A stretch of DNA of 64,000 nt from Taenia hydatigena (Eukaryota; Platyhelminthes; Cestoda; Cyclophyllidea; Taeniidae): the NCBI GenBank assembly GCA_036345935.2, contig JADWOT020001167.1, positions 1-64,000 of the forward strand. The letters are read 5' to 3'. Below are positions 1-11,709 of this stretch, piece by piece (the stretch's first letter is position 1; every line of letters begins with the position of its first letter). Both the position numbers and the translations under genes were made by a program. Below the pieces are notes generated by a model. That model had not been told where the DNA came from and did not search any database. It saw only the letters and a program-made list of their open reading frames with translations.

Positions 1-2953
1 AGTTACATCGAATCTTATCGAGTAGACAGATAATAGCCATCACCTATTCGCCGTGGACACCTGCGCCTACGGTCCAGCGTGCACGCACTGATACATACAG
101 ACCGTAGTCTGTTAGAGAGGAAATAGTGAGTGCCTCAGACCTAAGAGGTGAAAAGTGTGTGGTTAATTCAGTGATAAATACCTGAAGTATTTATTTGCAT
201 AGCATTTGTGGCAATATATACTAATCTTCATTACAAACTATTCACCCAGTCGGACAGACATTCAAGAAGCCACCCTACACGCGTACAAAAAGGTGTAGAA
301 ACAAAATATTTATGAACTTCAAATCCTACGTTGCCGAATACGATGCGAATACTTGGCGAAAAACCTAGCTTTGCTCCAGTTTTAGAACCAAGTTAAACCA
401 CATTCAGTCTCAGTTAGTGGGTATGGAAAATCAGAGCGAGAACACCTGATTACCATGCCATTAGTAGCTCATGTTTTTCCCAATTCCTAGCAAGTAAGTG
501 CAACGAATTTCTCTGGAAACTGCACAAGCTTTTTAGACCATCTCATGCATCATCGAGCTTCCCGTGAATTGGTAGGAGCAGAAGTTCAAGGATTAACCTG
601 GTAAATATTGTTGAACTTAACTATTTAAACCCATTTGATATTTGACAACGACGAAGGATAGTTTGCGTGCCGTGGACAGAATGGCGGCCTGGAATTTCTG
701 GTACCAGACTGCAAAGTGATTGCGATGCAAGACCGGAACCAACGTAACTCAAAATGTTCTGTCAAGGACTACGGAGCCCATATAATGAGTCGCGCAAGTC
801 TGCTGCAGAATACAATCGCCCGTTTTCAGCGATCAGGTAGCCTTCCCGATATTTTGAAATCTTGGCAGGTAAGAGTAACTTATGCAGGACCTGGTTTTCT
901 AGGAACCACGATGAATTTCGGAAAACACATCAGTAGCGATGGAAAATCGAATCCCACAAATAAGTGGGAGTCGAAAAATGGGAGCCTTTTGATTAGCTTA
1001 AGAAATAAAAAAGGTAAGTATTTAAGCTGAATTCCAATAACTAGTCAATAGCAAAATAAAGGTCTAGTTAAAGTCAATCAACGTATGTAATGGGAAAGAG
1101 AAGACTTGCGGCTTGGACAACACAGGCGTCTAGGAATCCCTCCTTTTCTTTGTGCAAGACAACAACGATTGATTGAGCCACTTGTGCTCCAGGTCTCACT
1201 ATCCCAGAGGTCACTCTATCTTTCATTCCAGATGCATGGACTATCGACAACACACTGACGAACCATGTTATTCAATTCAAAGCCGTACCGAAAGGCACTG
1301 AGGAAACAGAGGTGACAACGGAACCATCAGCATTGCTGCCTCGATTTCAAAAGCATTAGGGGTCAACAACGAATCGGTGGCAGCATCAAACCGCCATTTA
1401 TCTACGTAGTCATGGATCCACGCCACCTAAAACAAAGCAGAGTTGGTGGGCGGGAGTTATTGGCGGAATGAAAATTTTGATAAAAGTGGGGCACAATGAA
1501 AAAGATTAAGTCAAAGACGCGGTGAGTGTTCGCCTTTATATCAGACGTACCTGCGCGAGCGCTGAGTATGGCATAAGGAGATAGAGATGTGGAAAGATCG
1601 TTGGCGATCCCGGCTTGACGGTTCTAATGGCAATGCAGTAGCAAGCCGCTCAAGGGGGTATGGACGCGCTGGTTCAATGAGCAGGTTTCGGCCACTACGT
1701 TTGCCTAATCGCACTCCTCACCTCTAAGGAAAGTAGGGATAATGGTGAAGCGGAGATTACTTGTCAATAGGGTATCGAGTTGGTGAATGAAAGTGACAGC
1801 ATAAAAGATGAATAAACTCACAATAAGGCACCAGAGGGTAGCTATGTGCTCCAAACCAAGGATAATACATGAAAACCAACCAAAACTAACGGCATGTTAA
1901 AGCAAAATTAAATCGACATTTCTAAGCAAATACAACTGCACGTGCATTACGCTGATAGCGGGGGAAAGACTGGCTCAACATTCGTACTTCACTCCCTCAC
2001 TGCATGCTAAGTAGGTGCAAGGTTTTTACTTTATTCCCCGTAGTGAAACCTGTGGCCAAATGAACGTCAAGATCGCTTCTGATCGCTTACATAAGTGTGT
2101 CCACCACCAATTCTTTTTTCTCGTAAATTCATATAGATAGATTTTGTCCCACAATGAGTACTCGAGGTGACCAAGAGGCATCTCCTCCCCCCACAACGCA
2201 CGAACGCAATGCTTTCTGACGTGTAATTGATAATCCTTGCAGCCATCTCCGACTTGGTGCAATGACATAGGCCGAGCAACACAGAAAATCTGTTTCTATG
2301 GAGAGGCACCAATTCAACCCACCAAGTCAATTCTGATGGCAATCAGTACTTCATTGATGTTTTGTTTTCCGATTCCATTACCAAAATAAGTGGAATAGTA
2401 GGAAACAAATCAGCGAAATTAGATAACAATGGCGATGCTATTAGAATGTAACAAAAATTCAGAGAGGAAAACGAGATAAATCACAGCAGATACCATTAGA
2501 ATAGCGTTACATTAAAGAAGGAATAAACTAATAAGGCAAAAAATGGACGTCCGTCCGAACGGCGGAATCATATAGTACGCTACAGAAAAGAAATTAACTC
2601 CCAGGATATGACTTTACTCACCCACTAAAAATTGCCTATATAAGTTTAGTAATCTACCAAAGAAGATCCTTTGCATATTTCACTGCCCTAACTCCAACCG
2701 ATAAGTTTATAGTACTTCAAATCAGCCATTTATAATAAGCCAATAGGGAAGACGTTCTAGAGTGGGTATTGGGCCCATTTGAAATAACCAGCAGGCCAAA
2801 TATATGTGACGTCAGTAGTTGAAGGTTGAGCAACTACTGCAGCTCCCACCCAAAATTTCACCGGAGTCGCAATCTTTTAAGCGTTCGCCATCGCAACATG
2901 CTCGTGGCCATGGTACTGCGGTTCTCTGCCCCATAGAAGGAGAGCTTAATGAA
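1..2953. other. gene-poor left flank
   Basis: No coding region could be supported here. The longest open frame (716-1030, plus) is 104 codons, shows no recognisable domain, and has two GTAAG-type donor-like sites inside or just past its end, so it could at best be an exon. Several overlapping minus-strand frames at 2026-2342 look like chance. No RNA gene or terminal repeat was seen. Confidence 0.4.
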
Positions 2954-3625
2954 TCATACGTTTTCATACTGACCAACAAGCCTCACGATGAAAGGATGAA
3001 AGGGCGATGAAAGGGCGTTTAACTTCCTGTAATCGATGCACAGCCGTAGGCTACCGTCACTTTTCTTTACTAGTGCGATTGGAGAAGCCCATGGTGACTT
3101 GGATGGTTTGATAACTTCGTCCTTGATCGTCTCTTCCACCAGAGGGTTCACTTCGTCCTGGAGGGGCGAAGGTACACGTCTGGGTGGTTGCCGAATGGGC
3201 CTGGCCTCTCCAGTGTCGATCGTGTGTTTGACCATACTTGTTTGGCCGAGTTTTGTTCCTTGCCATGCGAACATGCTCGGATACTTGCTAAGCAATGAGC
3301 GTAGCTCCTTTCTCTCACCATCGGTGATGTGCGTTAGCTGGGAGCAAAGCTCATCCACGTTGTTGATCGGGATGCCCGCAGCCTCGAAGAGGGCGCCACA
3401 GATTTCGTCTGCGTCTTTTTTGGGCTGAGTTCTGACTGGGGTAGTTTTCTTATGCCGCGGGGTCACGCATGTCTCTTCTGCAAAATTCAGGACCGCCTTG
3501 GTGTTACGAAGGAAGTCCACTCCCAGTATAGCGTCCCAAACTAACTCGGGACACATAATAAATGGGACTTGCCACGTTTCTGTCCCCAGTGATACTTTTA
3601 GTAACGTCTCTCCTTTTACTTTCAT
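2954..3625 (-). pseudogene. retroelement pol fragment (protease end, N-terminal RT)
   Basis: Open frame of 223 codons. The first 40 or so residues continue a protease, with an ILGVDFL motif typical of the C-terminal part of Gypsy proteases. A spacer follows, then the start of reverse transcriptase with PIRQPPRR, SPWASPIALVKKSDGS and CIDYRKLNA blocks. The catalytic YxDD palm motif is absent because similarity ends right after the DYRKLNA block; the last 20 or so residues look unrelated. The breakpoint coincides with a tandem micro-duplication at 2987-3016. No RNase H or integrase follows. Confidence 0.85.
2987..3016. repeat. short tandem duplication at retroelement breakpoint
   Basis: The unit gatgaaagggc occurs twice back to back (2995-3016), preceded by a shorter gatgaaag copy at 2987-2994. 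It lies exactly where reverse-transcriptase similarity ends, so it may mark the rearrangement or slippage that truncated the element. Confidence 0.6.
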
Positions 3626-4415
3626 CTTTCTCCCCTCTGCTGAGAGAGGTTTTGCGAAACTTATTGTGGAGATCTGGGAACGCTTGAGGGTTCACTAATG
3701 ATTTGGCTGCGCCTGAGTCAAGAAGAAAGCTGCAGGGGCGTCCCTCTAGCTTGCCGGATACTCGCATGAACGGACGAGAACCATAGGATGATAAGCAGGA
3801 TAGGGAATAGTGCTGCTCACATGCTTTTGCGATACGGAGCGGAGGGGTCCGCCGCGGACGTGTGGGACTCGGTCGTCTGTGAGAAATGTGGAGCGACGAA
3901 GTCAGGAGAAGTTCCTGACGTTTCCCAGTGGCTGCATCAACCAGCTGGCTGAGGTCGCCGGCTTTGAATTGGACAGCCACCCATCTTTCCACCTTGTTAG
4001 GTGGGCAGCCTCTGAAAGCTCGTTCAGCGAGGATTTGCAGTACTCCCGCGTAGTTCTCGTCGTTTTCGCCCGATTTTTGCTCGCGGAGGAAGAACTCTCT
4101 ATCGAGCGACTCCTCTCGTTGGTCAACAACGAGCTGAGCCAGAATCTCGCAGCATTCGTCTAGATCGGAGTCGGGTGAGACTCCGGCATCAACCGCTGCG
4201 GAGAACAGCTCTTGCGGGAGAGCGTGCAGGATTAGCGGAATCCTCTGCCGCTGGGGGTACAAGTGGATGTTAAACCTAACTGTTTTCATCCAATCTCCAA
4301 AATTCATTGCTTCCTTGAAATAAGGAAGGTCAGCTAACGCTGTCACTGGTGTGGAGGGTTCCTCCTCTCTCTTCTGGTCATTCGTGTTAGTAGAAGTCTG
4401 CGCATGTTTCGACAC
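3504..4415 (-). pseudogene. retroelement Gag plus protease frame
   Basis: Open frame of 303 codons. The first roughly 170 residues are charged and helical, with capsid-like spacing (an ALADLPYF segment, then GDW near the start). The protease follows with a hydrophobic-DSGA motif and the usual downstream small residues. After the protease core the frame runs into basic, low-similarity sequence. The expected continuation sits in another frame starting near 3625, so this copy carries a frameshift or once used programmed frameshifting. The annotated first codon is GTG, so the true start may lie upstream and was not located. Confidence 0.75.
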
Positions 4416-7400
4416 CTTTAATATATAGGGTGATAATCACACAGCTAGGCGAGATGTGGGGGTTTAGACCGAGGAAGTGTCACGCTCCAGCGAGTCTCCA
4501 TGCTGCTGCGTCACGTGGTTCAAATTGTTTTCCCGCCTCTGGCCTACAAAGCACATTTAAAGAATATAAGTACTACATATCTTCGCCAATCAGAAAGGTA
4601 TCTAAGCCGCCGGCATGACCTAGAGACCTCCTCATCTGACAATGGCTATAGAGCCACTCAAGTGACCGTAACCGAAACCAGCAGTTGCAGTGTCACTTAA
4701 AAATATCCTGGTATGTTTGAGTGGGGTGGTCACCAAAGTTCTTAAATGTTTAATTTAGGGCTTTGAAATGTATGCTCATCTATTTGCATTCATTATAAGC
4801 AGTGCAACATCTAAATTTTTAAGTTCTTTTTCCATTTTAGACAACTTTTAGCTCCTCACTAACAGCATTCGCACCCACTCTTCCTGCTTAAATAGGCATA
4901 AACATTACGCCATTGTATTTACCAGTCTCGCCATGTCTAATACCTCGAAAATCATAAAAGGACCAGCACTACGGTCAGCCAATAGAGCCCCTTGATGGCA
5001 AATTAGAAATATTATTAAAATTGTTGGAGTTTACTGTTTTTAAAAAGGTTTACTTAAAAGAGGTATGTTCATTGCATCCTTGAGATACAATCGCATGTGT
5101 GTGCAGCCCAACGATGGCTCAAAAATGTATCTTAGAGCAGGCTTTAAATTTGTCGGGGAACATGACTTGGAAAATTTAGAATAAACAATACGCGACGATT
5201 GCACTACCGATGAACTTATCGGCATCTTGAAGGCGTTGCGGACTTCAAGAGGTAGCAGTGCCGGCACTTCTCGCCAATTTGCGTTTTTGTTGTTTCCAAA
5301 TTCTGGCAGAATGGGGAGGAAATGTACAGCAAGGTGGAAGGAAGTTTAAAAAGAACTATGAGTCAGGCTGAAGACGTAGACTGGAGAGCTCCTCTAAACC
5401 CTTTTCGAAGACATCATCATCCTTAATATTTGCGATAAAGAGAGAAAAGACCTCAGGTCGCATGGCATGGAGATGTGTTGATTTTATTAGGCGGGCAAAA
5501 TTTAAGTGTTGATGTTGACTTTGATGATAACGTGTGAGGCGACTCTAAGAATGAGGCATACACGATAGATCAGACAGTACTGCCTACCTTCCTTTTCCTA
5601 TTTTATGCAAGCCTGTTATAATCCACTCGAGGTGACTGGTCTAATCTGTTCTGATTCAGTGTAATCTGGTCGGATCAAGTGTAGCCTAGTCTCGCGTACC
5701 GTGCTACAGTGCAACCAGAGTGAAATATGGATAATGAGCTGCTTACCTGGTGATTACAAACGCATGTAGGCGACAATTGATTGCTTTTTCTATGCTGTGG
5801 CTCTTCTGCTTTCTCTCTCATCTCAGAATGAAGTGAATGTGGCACATGAAACTGGCGAAAGCTCTCACGCTAGGTTTGGGCGACTTGGCTCCTGTGTCGC
5901 CACTGTTCTGCATCTGCACAAGCAACATAAAATAAAGGCGCTCCTCAATCAAAGCGATGCATTGAAAGTAACAAGTAATGAACCAGCTGACAAAAGTACT
6001 TTTCTATGCAGAAGTCTCAACCGGAGAGCTGCAGTACCTCCCACTCTTCCGCCTTAGAACTTCGACTTTAACAACGATATCGAAGAGGGAACGACATAAG
6101 CATTATTCAAATCCCCTTAGAAATGAGAAAGTCGACATTCAAGTCAAGAAGATACTGTCAGTTAGGGAAATCGATGACTCACCTCGCCAGGATTGGTACA
6201 AATCTAGCGAATGTGAGTTTCTTATGTGTATCCCAAATTGTTGCCACGCATTACGCAGGGCAATGGCAGTAAATGCATTTCATAGGTGGTAGCAAATTAA
6301 CATGAATATTTAGCTAAAAGAGACAAAAGAATGATTGACGCAGAAGTGGAGGGATGAGAAGCCTTCTAAATGAAATGAGTGAGGGTAAGGAAGGAGAAGA
6401 GAGGATTGGAAATAAACTCATGGGATAACTCTACACAGTGCTGTGACGCGACGTTATTTATTTTTTCCTTCCATCCCTAAACTATTCACTCAGGTACTCA
6501 TCCATCCATGTGACTAAGTAAAAGGCGAACAAATTCGAATTTATTAATGGTCCCCTCGTAGCGGTCGGTCATAGTTTCCCTTTCCCGTGTGATTTACAAC
6601 GGACATCAAGTAGGGTAAGGGGTGAGTGTGGCATCAAAATGGATCGTGGACAAGATGAGAGAGGAAGCAAAAGCAGAGGTGGAAAGAGTAAATTATCTGC
6701 ATAATGCCACTGCTAAAAGGGAAGAAGGCGGTTTGGGGAGCATGTACTATGCTCTTAATCCGTCAAGCAAACTATGCTTCTTGAAAATGCACTGCTCGTT
6801 TTACCCTAACCGAATCTGCTTTCTTTGTACCATATTCTTACACATTTGCATCGTTACTGTTCTAATCTGAACCATTCTAGCTTTGGCATGAGCGCGCATA
6901 CTTTGCCCTGCTTTCGCATCTTTTATTACCCTACTCTCTCAGTTTCCTTTGCAAATATAGACAATTCACACTTTAGATTTTACAATGAGAAATGCTGCAA
7001 GGACTGGCAGATTGAAGTAAGTTGCTGAATCTCATTTCTGAGTGATCGCGATCTACGCCCGTAATCTTCCAGCTTTCATTGCCAAAACAGACATTTTAAA
7101 ATGAAAAGTTTCGCAATCTCTTTAAAAAGAAGCCGATCTGCTAATTCTTGATTCTGGTCAATTCTGGAACAGCATGGATAAGAATGAAAGGAGCTCTGTA
7201 CACTTGCTAGTCCTGATTTCACTGCCTTGACCATACCTGAATTGTGGGATCGCAAAGTGAGTACTACCACGAGCAATTGCAGCAGGGTACCTGCTATCAA
7301 GTTTTAAAACTGATCATTCCTGGAGTGAATTTGCAGATTTATGTGCTATCGAAACTTTCTTTTGCGAAATTGGCTACTCACACACCAAGCATGCAAAAAG

Positions 7401-10236
7401 TGTCAGATCTTATCAGGAGAAATGCCGCAAACAATTACGGAAGGGAGCAATATGTTAAACTTCGCTTTGGATTAACGTAAGATCAAAAGGAAACAAAACC
7501 GTTATGCTCTAGACCCTTGCTAAAAGCGTTTATAGAAAGAAACATGCACAGATGAATTCGATTGTTTGAGTGCGTGCATTCGCGCATTATCATTTTTCGC
7601 ACCAACTTAGGCGCTCTTACCATCGACCAAAGCCTGGTTTTTTGCGACAAAATACGAAAACTGCTGCAAGTAATTACTGAATGGAGTAGGCTGCTGTGCT
7701 TTGAATCTATTTGATTCTGGGCCTAAACGAACAGACTATGGCGCATTTCTATATGCTTGCATCATCTCAGCCTTCCTTACCAAAGAGGCTTCCTCGACTA
7801 TCGACGGTGTCCAAATTTTATCGTGCAACACGAGAAACATCATAGCTGCTAGGGACGGAAGAAGGAGCTGAGTACGAAAATAGATAATTGCAGATTACAA
7901 CCAGGGAAATTCGTCATAGCTGAGTGCCTATGCTATCTAAGTTTTCGTATCTAAATCATCGGCATTACACTGCGGCCATTCCCAAACATCAAATGTCTTA
8001 CAATTGAACTGCAACTACTTGGAAGGGAAACAACCTGATCTTTGTTGCCGAACCTTAGTTAATTCTAGCTTAGAGTAAAAAGCATGGCGCAGCTGATATT
8101 TGCAACTTTCGTTATTTTCGTCACATCAAACTCTTTTTACAGCCGCAAGACAAAGTGGTGTATTATAAGAGGATCCTTGTCTTTTTGGTGTTGTAACAAA
8201 CCGTCGGTAAGGATCTTGTTGGAATCAGTTTCAGATCAAAGTGGGAATAGCATAAAACACAGCACACTCGGGCTAATTTGCCATTGTTTTTACATGCGTA
8301 CTGTAATTTTTTTCCTTTGCCTCGAAGGCCTCCAACTACAACCCGGTAGCAATTGAATAACTTGAATTGACCAGCACTTTTAAACATAGCTCGCAGATGT
8401 AGGCGGTTCACTAATTCGTGCAAGGGAAATATACTTCCCACCAATAAATAAAATCTTGGGAATAAAGCTTAAAGCCGAAGTATTAAGTAGCTATTGTTAA
8501 TTTATGCATGAGAGGTTTGCTAGGAAACCATGAATTACAATTTATTCTTACCTGAGTCATGTGCGAAGTAATGCCAACGGAGCGACTCTGATTCAGAATC
8601 AATCGCTGAGGAGCGCATGCTCAGCTAATTATGTTTCAGTCAGACGCGATGCATTCTTGTTAATTTTCTATGCCGCAACGCCAGTTCACTAAGTAATCCT
8701 CAGTAGTTAGGACGAGTTCTCAAAATTACATTGCGCACCTTTGCCATGACCATGACAATGCATTGCAGCAACAAATTAAATATGCCTGAGAGGTCGAAAG
8801 CAATTAACGCTATTGACCTTGAAGAATGCTGATTAAACTAGTTAAAATAAAGACGTGTTTCAATTAACGTAAAATGAAATCCACAGTTGACTTATGTCCT
8901 GAAACTTACAGACGTATTTTGTATCCATTTTTATTTTCGTTTTTGGAACGATGTTTGGTATATTCCTAAACAAATAAGTCGTATGAGAATTTTGGGGCGA
9001 AATTTGTCATTAATTATGTGTATTAGCCAATATTTCGTACAAATTTTTATTTATTTGCATTTCGTTCTTTTGCTTTCAAACAGGATACAACATAATCGCG
9101 CCTTATCCATTTCTCGCAAGCATAGCATCATCTTCAAATCAGAAAAAGAGATCGCCCTTGCTCACTGTAGTTAGAGCTCACAGTAAACATCGTTAGACAG
9201 TGTTATGTGTCATTCTAGGCACTCAATTCCTCGTATCGTGTCCCACTACATGGCATAATAAAAAGCGAGAGACATTTATCCACTTAATTCATGCATAAGA
9301 AACATTTTAATGTGTAACTAGGCCCCAAATGTTCACGATGAAAAGCAATTGCGGTGTGAGGATAAGCAGAAAAGATTATACAAAGTAATAGCAGTTCCTA
9401 TTGAAAGTGAGACAGGCCCACAATTACGCAGCAATAAGGCGATACGCGCTTGCTAAAATTGCAAGCATTACTGCATCACGTGTTACAAGTGTCTTGTCAA
9501 ATGTAAGCAATCACTGTGTTAGATTTAATTTCGGTCGCAACGTGAAACGGGATCCTAAGCACCATGGTATATCGAATTTTAGACCGGCTCACGCAAAATC
9601 GGGAACCTTAGTGTCGATGCGGGTCAACTGCAGGCTTGATATTGATCTTCTTCGATTTTAGAGATCAAGCGACGGCATGGTATGCCCTTTGGTATCAATA
9701 GAGGTCGATTTGTAGATTTAATGACTTCTACTAGATCGGTAGGGAAGGGGTGGCACCGCTGATAAAGAGAGTCTTAGAGTATGCACAGCCTCTTTCCCTC
9801 TCTTCCGTTAATCAAGTAGATAATGAAATAGGGTATATCTTGCGACTTGTCGGAGTCATAGCTGTAGAAAAAATCCCCATGCCTCCACCTTCTCACACCC
9901 CAGCTTCACTTAATACGCGTTTAAAAACCCGTAAATATGTATTCCGCGTGATGCAAATTTCGCGTTTGATATTTGATGAGGAGACATAGATCTTGGTTAT
10001 CTACACATTCTATTATAAAATAAGTCTAGACATCGACAAGATTTGTTGCCGGACAGCATCGTTGCAGCGGTTCATAATCAATAAGAGAGCCTCTAACCAC
10101 CCAGTCCAGCAAAATGAGCTACCCAAAAAGTGTGCTCAAAGCGCGATGACCGGTCGCCTGACATCGTAGTGGTAATGTTGATATAGCTATAAAATATAAT
10201 CTGATTATCATCTGGACATAATAAGCAGACGTCGAA
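4416..10236. other. non-coding stretch, no supported gene
   Basis: The sequence upstream of the retroelement Gag frame (4416-4720) could be its leader or LTR, but no matching repeat was found. Further right I see only short frames without recognisable domains (for example at 5797-6292, 6622-7028, 8084-8444, 8887-9174 and 9401-9989). The only structure noted is a two-copy 20-base tandem repeat near 5.65 kb. Confidence 0.35.
5643..5682. repeat. two-copy 20-base tandem repeat
   Basis: AATCTGTTCTGATTCAGTGT is followed directly by AATCTGGTCGGATCAAGTGT, which matches at 16 of 20 positions. Flanking sequence holds weaker echoes of the same unit on both sides. It is probably a decayed minisatellite. 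Confidence 0.5.
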
Positions 10237-10410
10237 CCATGGAGGTTGTGCTAGGTTGGTGCGGGTTAGTACACATGTGGGTGCCGCTAGTGGAAAGCTT
10301 GCAGCGGCGTAGAGACCTCTGGTGTCCGTCCAGCCATGGAGGTAGTGCTACATCAGTGTGAGTTAGTACATGCGTGTTGCAGCATAGTGGAAAGCCTGAG
10401 GACGCGCGGT
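10237..10410 (+). repeat. tandem pair of GTTAGTACA-core repeat units
   Basis: Two head-to-tail copies of an approximately 97-base unit. Each begins with CCATGGAGGT, carries a GTTAGTACA core about 30 bases later and then GTGGAAAGC. The first covers 10237-10333 and the second begins at 10334. Pyrimidine-rich sequence follows. Related cores occur at about 17.5 kb (plus) and 18.6 kb (minus), so this is a dispersed family. It may be a SINE-type element, but no pol III box was securely identified. Confidence 0.55.
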
Positions 10411-11337
10411 TGCTGGCCCACTTTATTCATTTGTCCTTTTTTACTCCTCACCCAACATTACCCTCCTTCTCATTCTTCCGCCGCCTTCCCTTTAGCCAGA
10501 TATATAAATTTGCTTTTTCGTTAGTCTGCGGATTTTCCTCTCTACTTGTCGAGCAGCTGCGCAGCCAGTTTTACAAAGGTGTGAGGTTCTCTTCTATTTT
10601 TATAGTGATTGTTTGTCGCAACATTGTTAAAGGCTCATTGCACCAGGTTGTAGCATTTTAAGTATTTTCGATTAAAGTGTCAAATTTCAGTTAGAAAGGT
10701 AAATTTGGACGAAGACTACATCAGAATTATGTCCAACCTCAGCGTATGGCTTGCACGCACCAAAGGGAAACGAAAAGGTTTGCAAACTCTGTTATTGGGA
10801 ACAAGGAATTACACCATTGGGAGAAATGTCTAAGAGGCCGTGAATGTGGTCAGTACGTGATGTAGCCGAAAAAAAGCCAAAGCCGTTATGCTTACGGTCA
10901 CATTTATTGGATTAGCTATTGCATCGTCACGCAGTGAGTGTTATGAAGCCCAATCTCTGCACACTTAATGGGAAGACAAATCGCCTACAGCCGAGAAAGC
11001 ATTTGACGCTAATAGGTTATTTCCTTTTAACGCGATTCCCATCGGAGCATACATGAAGCAGATTCAGTGGTTCGGTACATTTCGATACTTGTACGTACCC
11101 TGAGACTTGTATATCAACAAAGGCAGTCACCATTCATGGAAGCCTTTGCCTGATTTCTCACCAACTAGGGCGTTTAGGCTTGGTCAGTCACTTACTATTC
11201 GCAGACTAGGCATCACTTAAACCACCACCCAAAAGAGTTGGGATCACGAGAGCAACGTTGGAGATCTGCGAGCACGAGTATGGAGCTAAAAGGACAATAG
11301 GCACGAGGGTCACGTGGAACAATTAGAGACGAGGCGA

Positions 11338-11685
11338 CTAGTATATAGGGTGACACCCCAGAGCACGCAAGTCAGTTTCAAAGAAAGCGGAGACAGCCAA
11401 AGAAATGGAGTGGGGAAGTTGGCCATACTCGTATCCGTGGAAGTGGGCACCGTGGAGTGAGGTCGCAAAGGATTCACAATGTGGGCAGAAGTGGGCATTG
11501 TGGCCTGTGGAGAAGCCGCAATGGTGTTCGCCGTGTGCGCAGCCGTGGGGATGGTCGCAGCAATGGTGGTAAACAGCGAACATGGCCGAGGTTGTGCTTA
11601 CACTGATGCTAGACGACAGTGCACAAGCCCTCCTCCACACCTCTCTCGCTTTGAATGCGCTACGAATGCCTCTATTCCTGATCAT
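11338..11685 (-). CDS. unrecognised His/Cys-rich small open frame
   Basis: An open frame of 115 codons from an ATG at 11685, with a second ATG at 11583 that would give 81 residues. From the second ATG the first 50 or so residues are strikingly rich in histidine and cysteine, with HHCCDHPHGCAHGEHHCG and CPHC clusters, then a Gly/Tyr-containing stretch and a more ordinary tail. This composition could bind metals or belong to a secreted structural protein. It is also what a decayed GTGGGC-type minisatellite would encode in this frame, and the plus strand here is full of such words. No signal peptide, splice site or neighbouring exon supports it. I do not recognise a family. Confidence 0.22.
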   Translation of the reverse strand: MIRNRGIRSAFKAREVWRRACALSSSISVSTTSAMFAVYHHCCDHPHGCAHGEHHCGFSTGHNAHFCPHCESFATSLHGAHFHGYEYGQLPHSISLAVSAFFETDLRALGCHPIY

Positions 11686-11709
11686 CGCTTGTATCTAATT
11701 ATTAAATGA

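Larger units (their letters stand above)
2954..4415 (-). mobile_element. truncated Ty3/Gypsy-type LTR retroelement relic
   Basis: A minus-strand gag-pol relic. Read from 4415 downwards it shows a capsid-like alpha-helical Gag region, then an aspartic protease with the retropepsin DSGA motif (codons at 3719-3708), a connecting stretch, and the N-terminal part of a reverse transcriptase ending at a CIDYRKLNA motif (about 3047-3017). Gag plus protease, and protease end plus reverse transcriptase, lie in different frames that overlap at 3504-3625. The rest of reverse transcriptase, RNase H and integrase are missing, since similarity stops abruptly near 3015. A zinc knuckle was not seen between Gag and protease. 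No long terminal repeat could be identified on either side. It must be non-autonomous; a Ty3/Gypsy assignment fits the protease-RT order and motif style. Confidence 0.85.

Noticed and set aside
2026..2342. Three overlapping minus-strand frames
   Set aside because: They overlap one another in different frames and none has a recognisable domain or splice context.
3036..4163. Plus-strand frames over the retroelement
   Set aside because: They are antisense shadows of the gag-pol relic, which has protease and reverse-transcriptase motifs on the minus strand.
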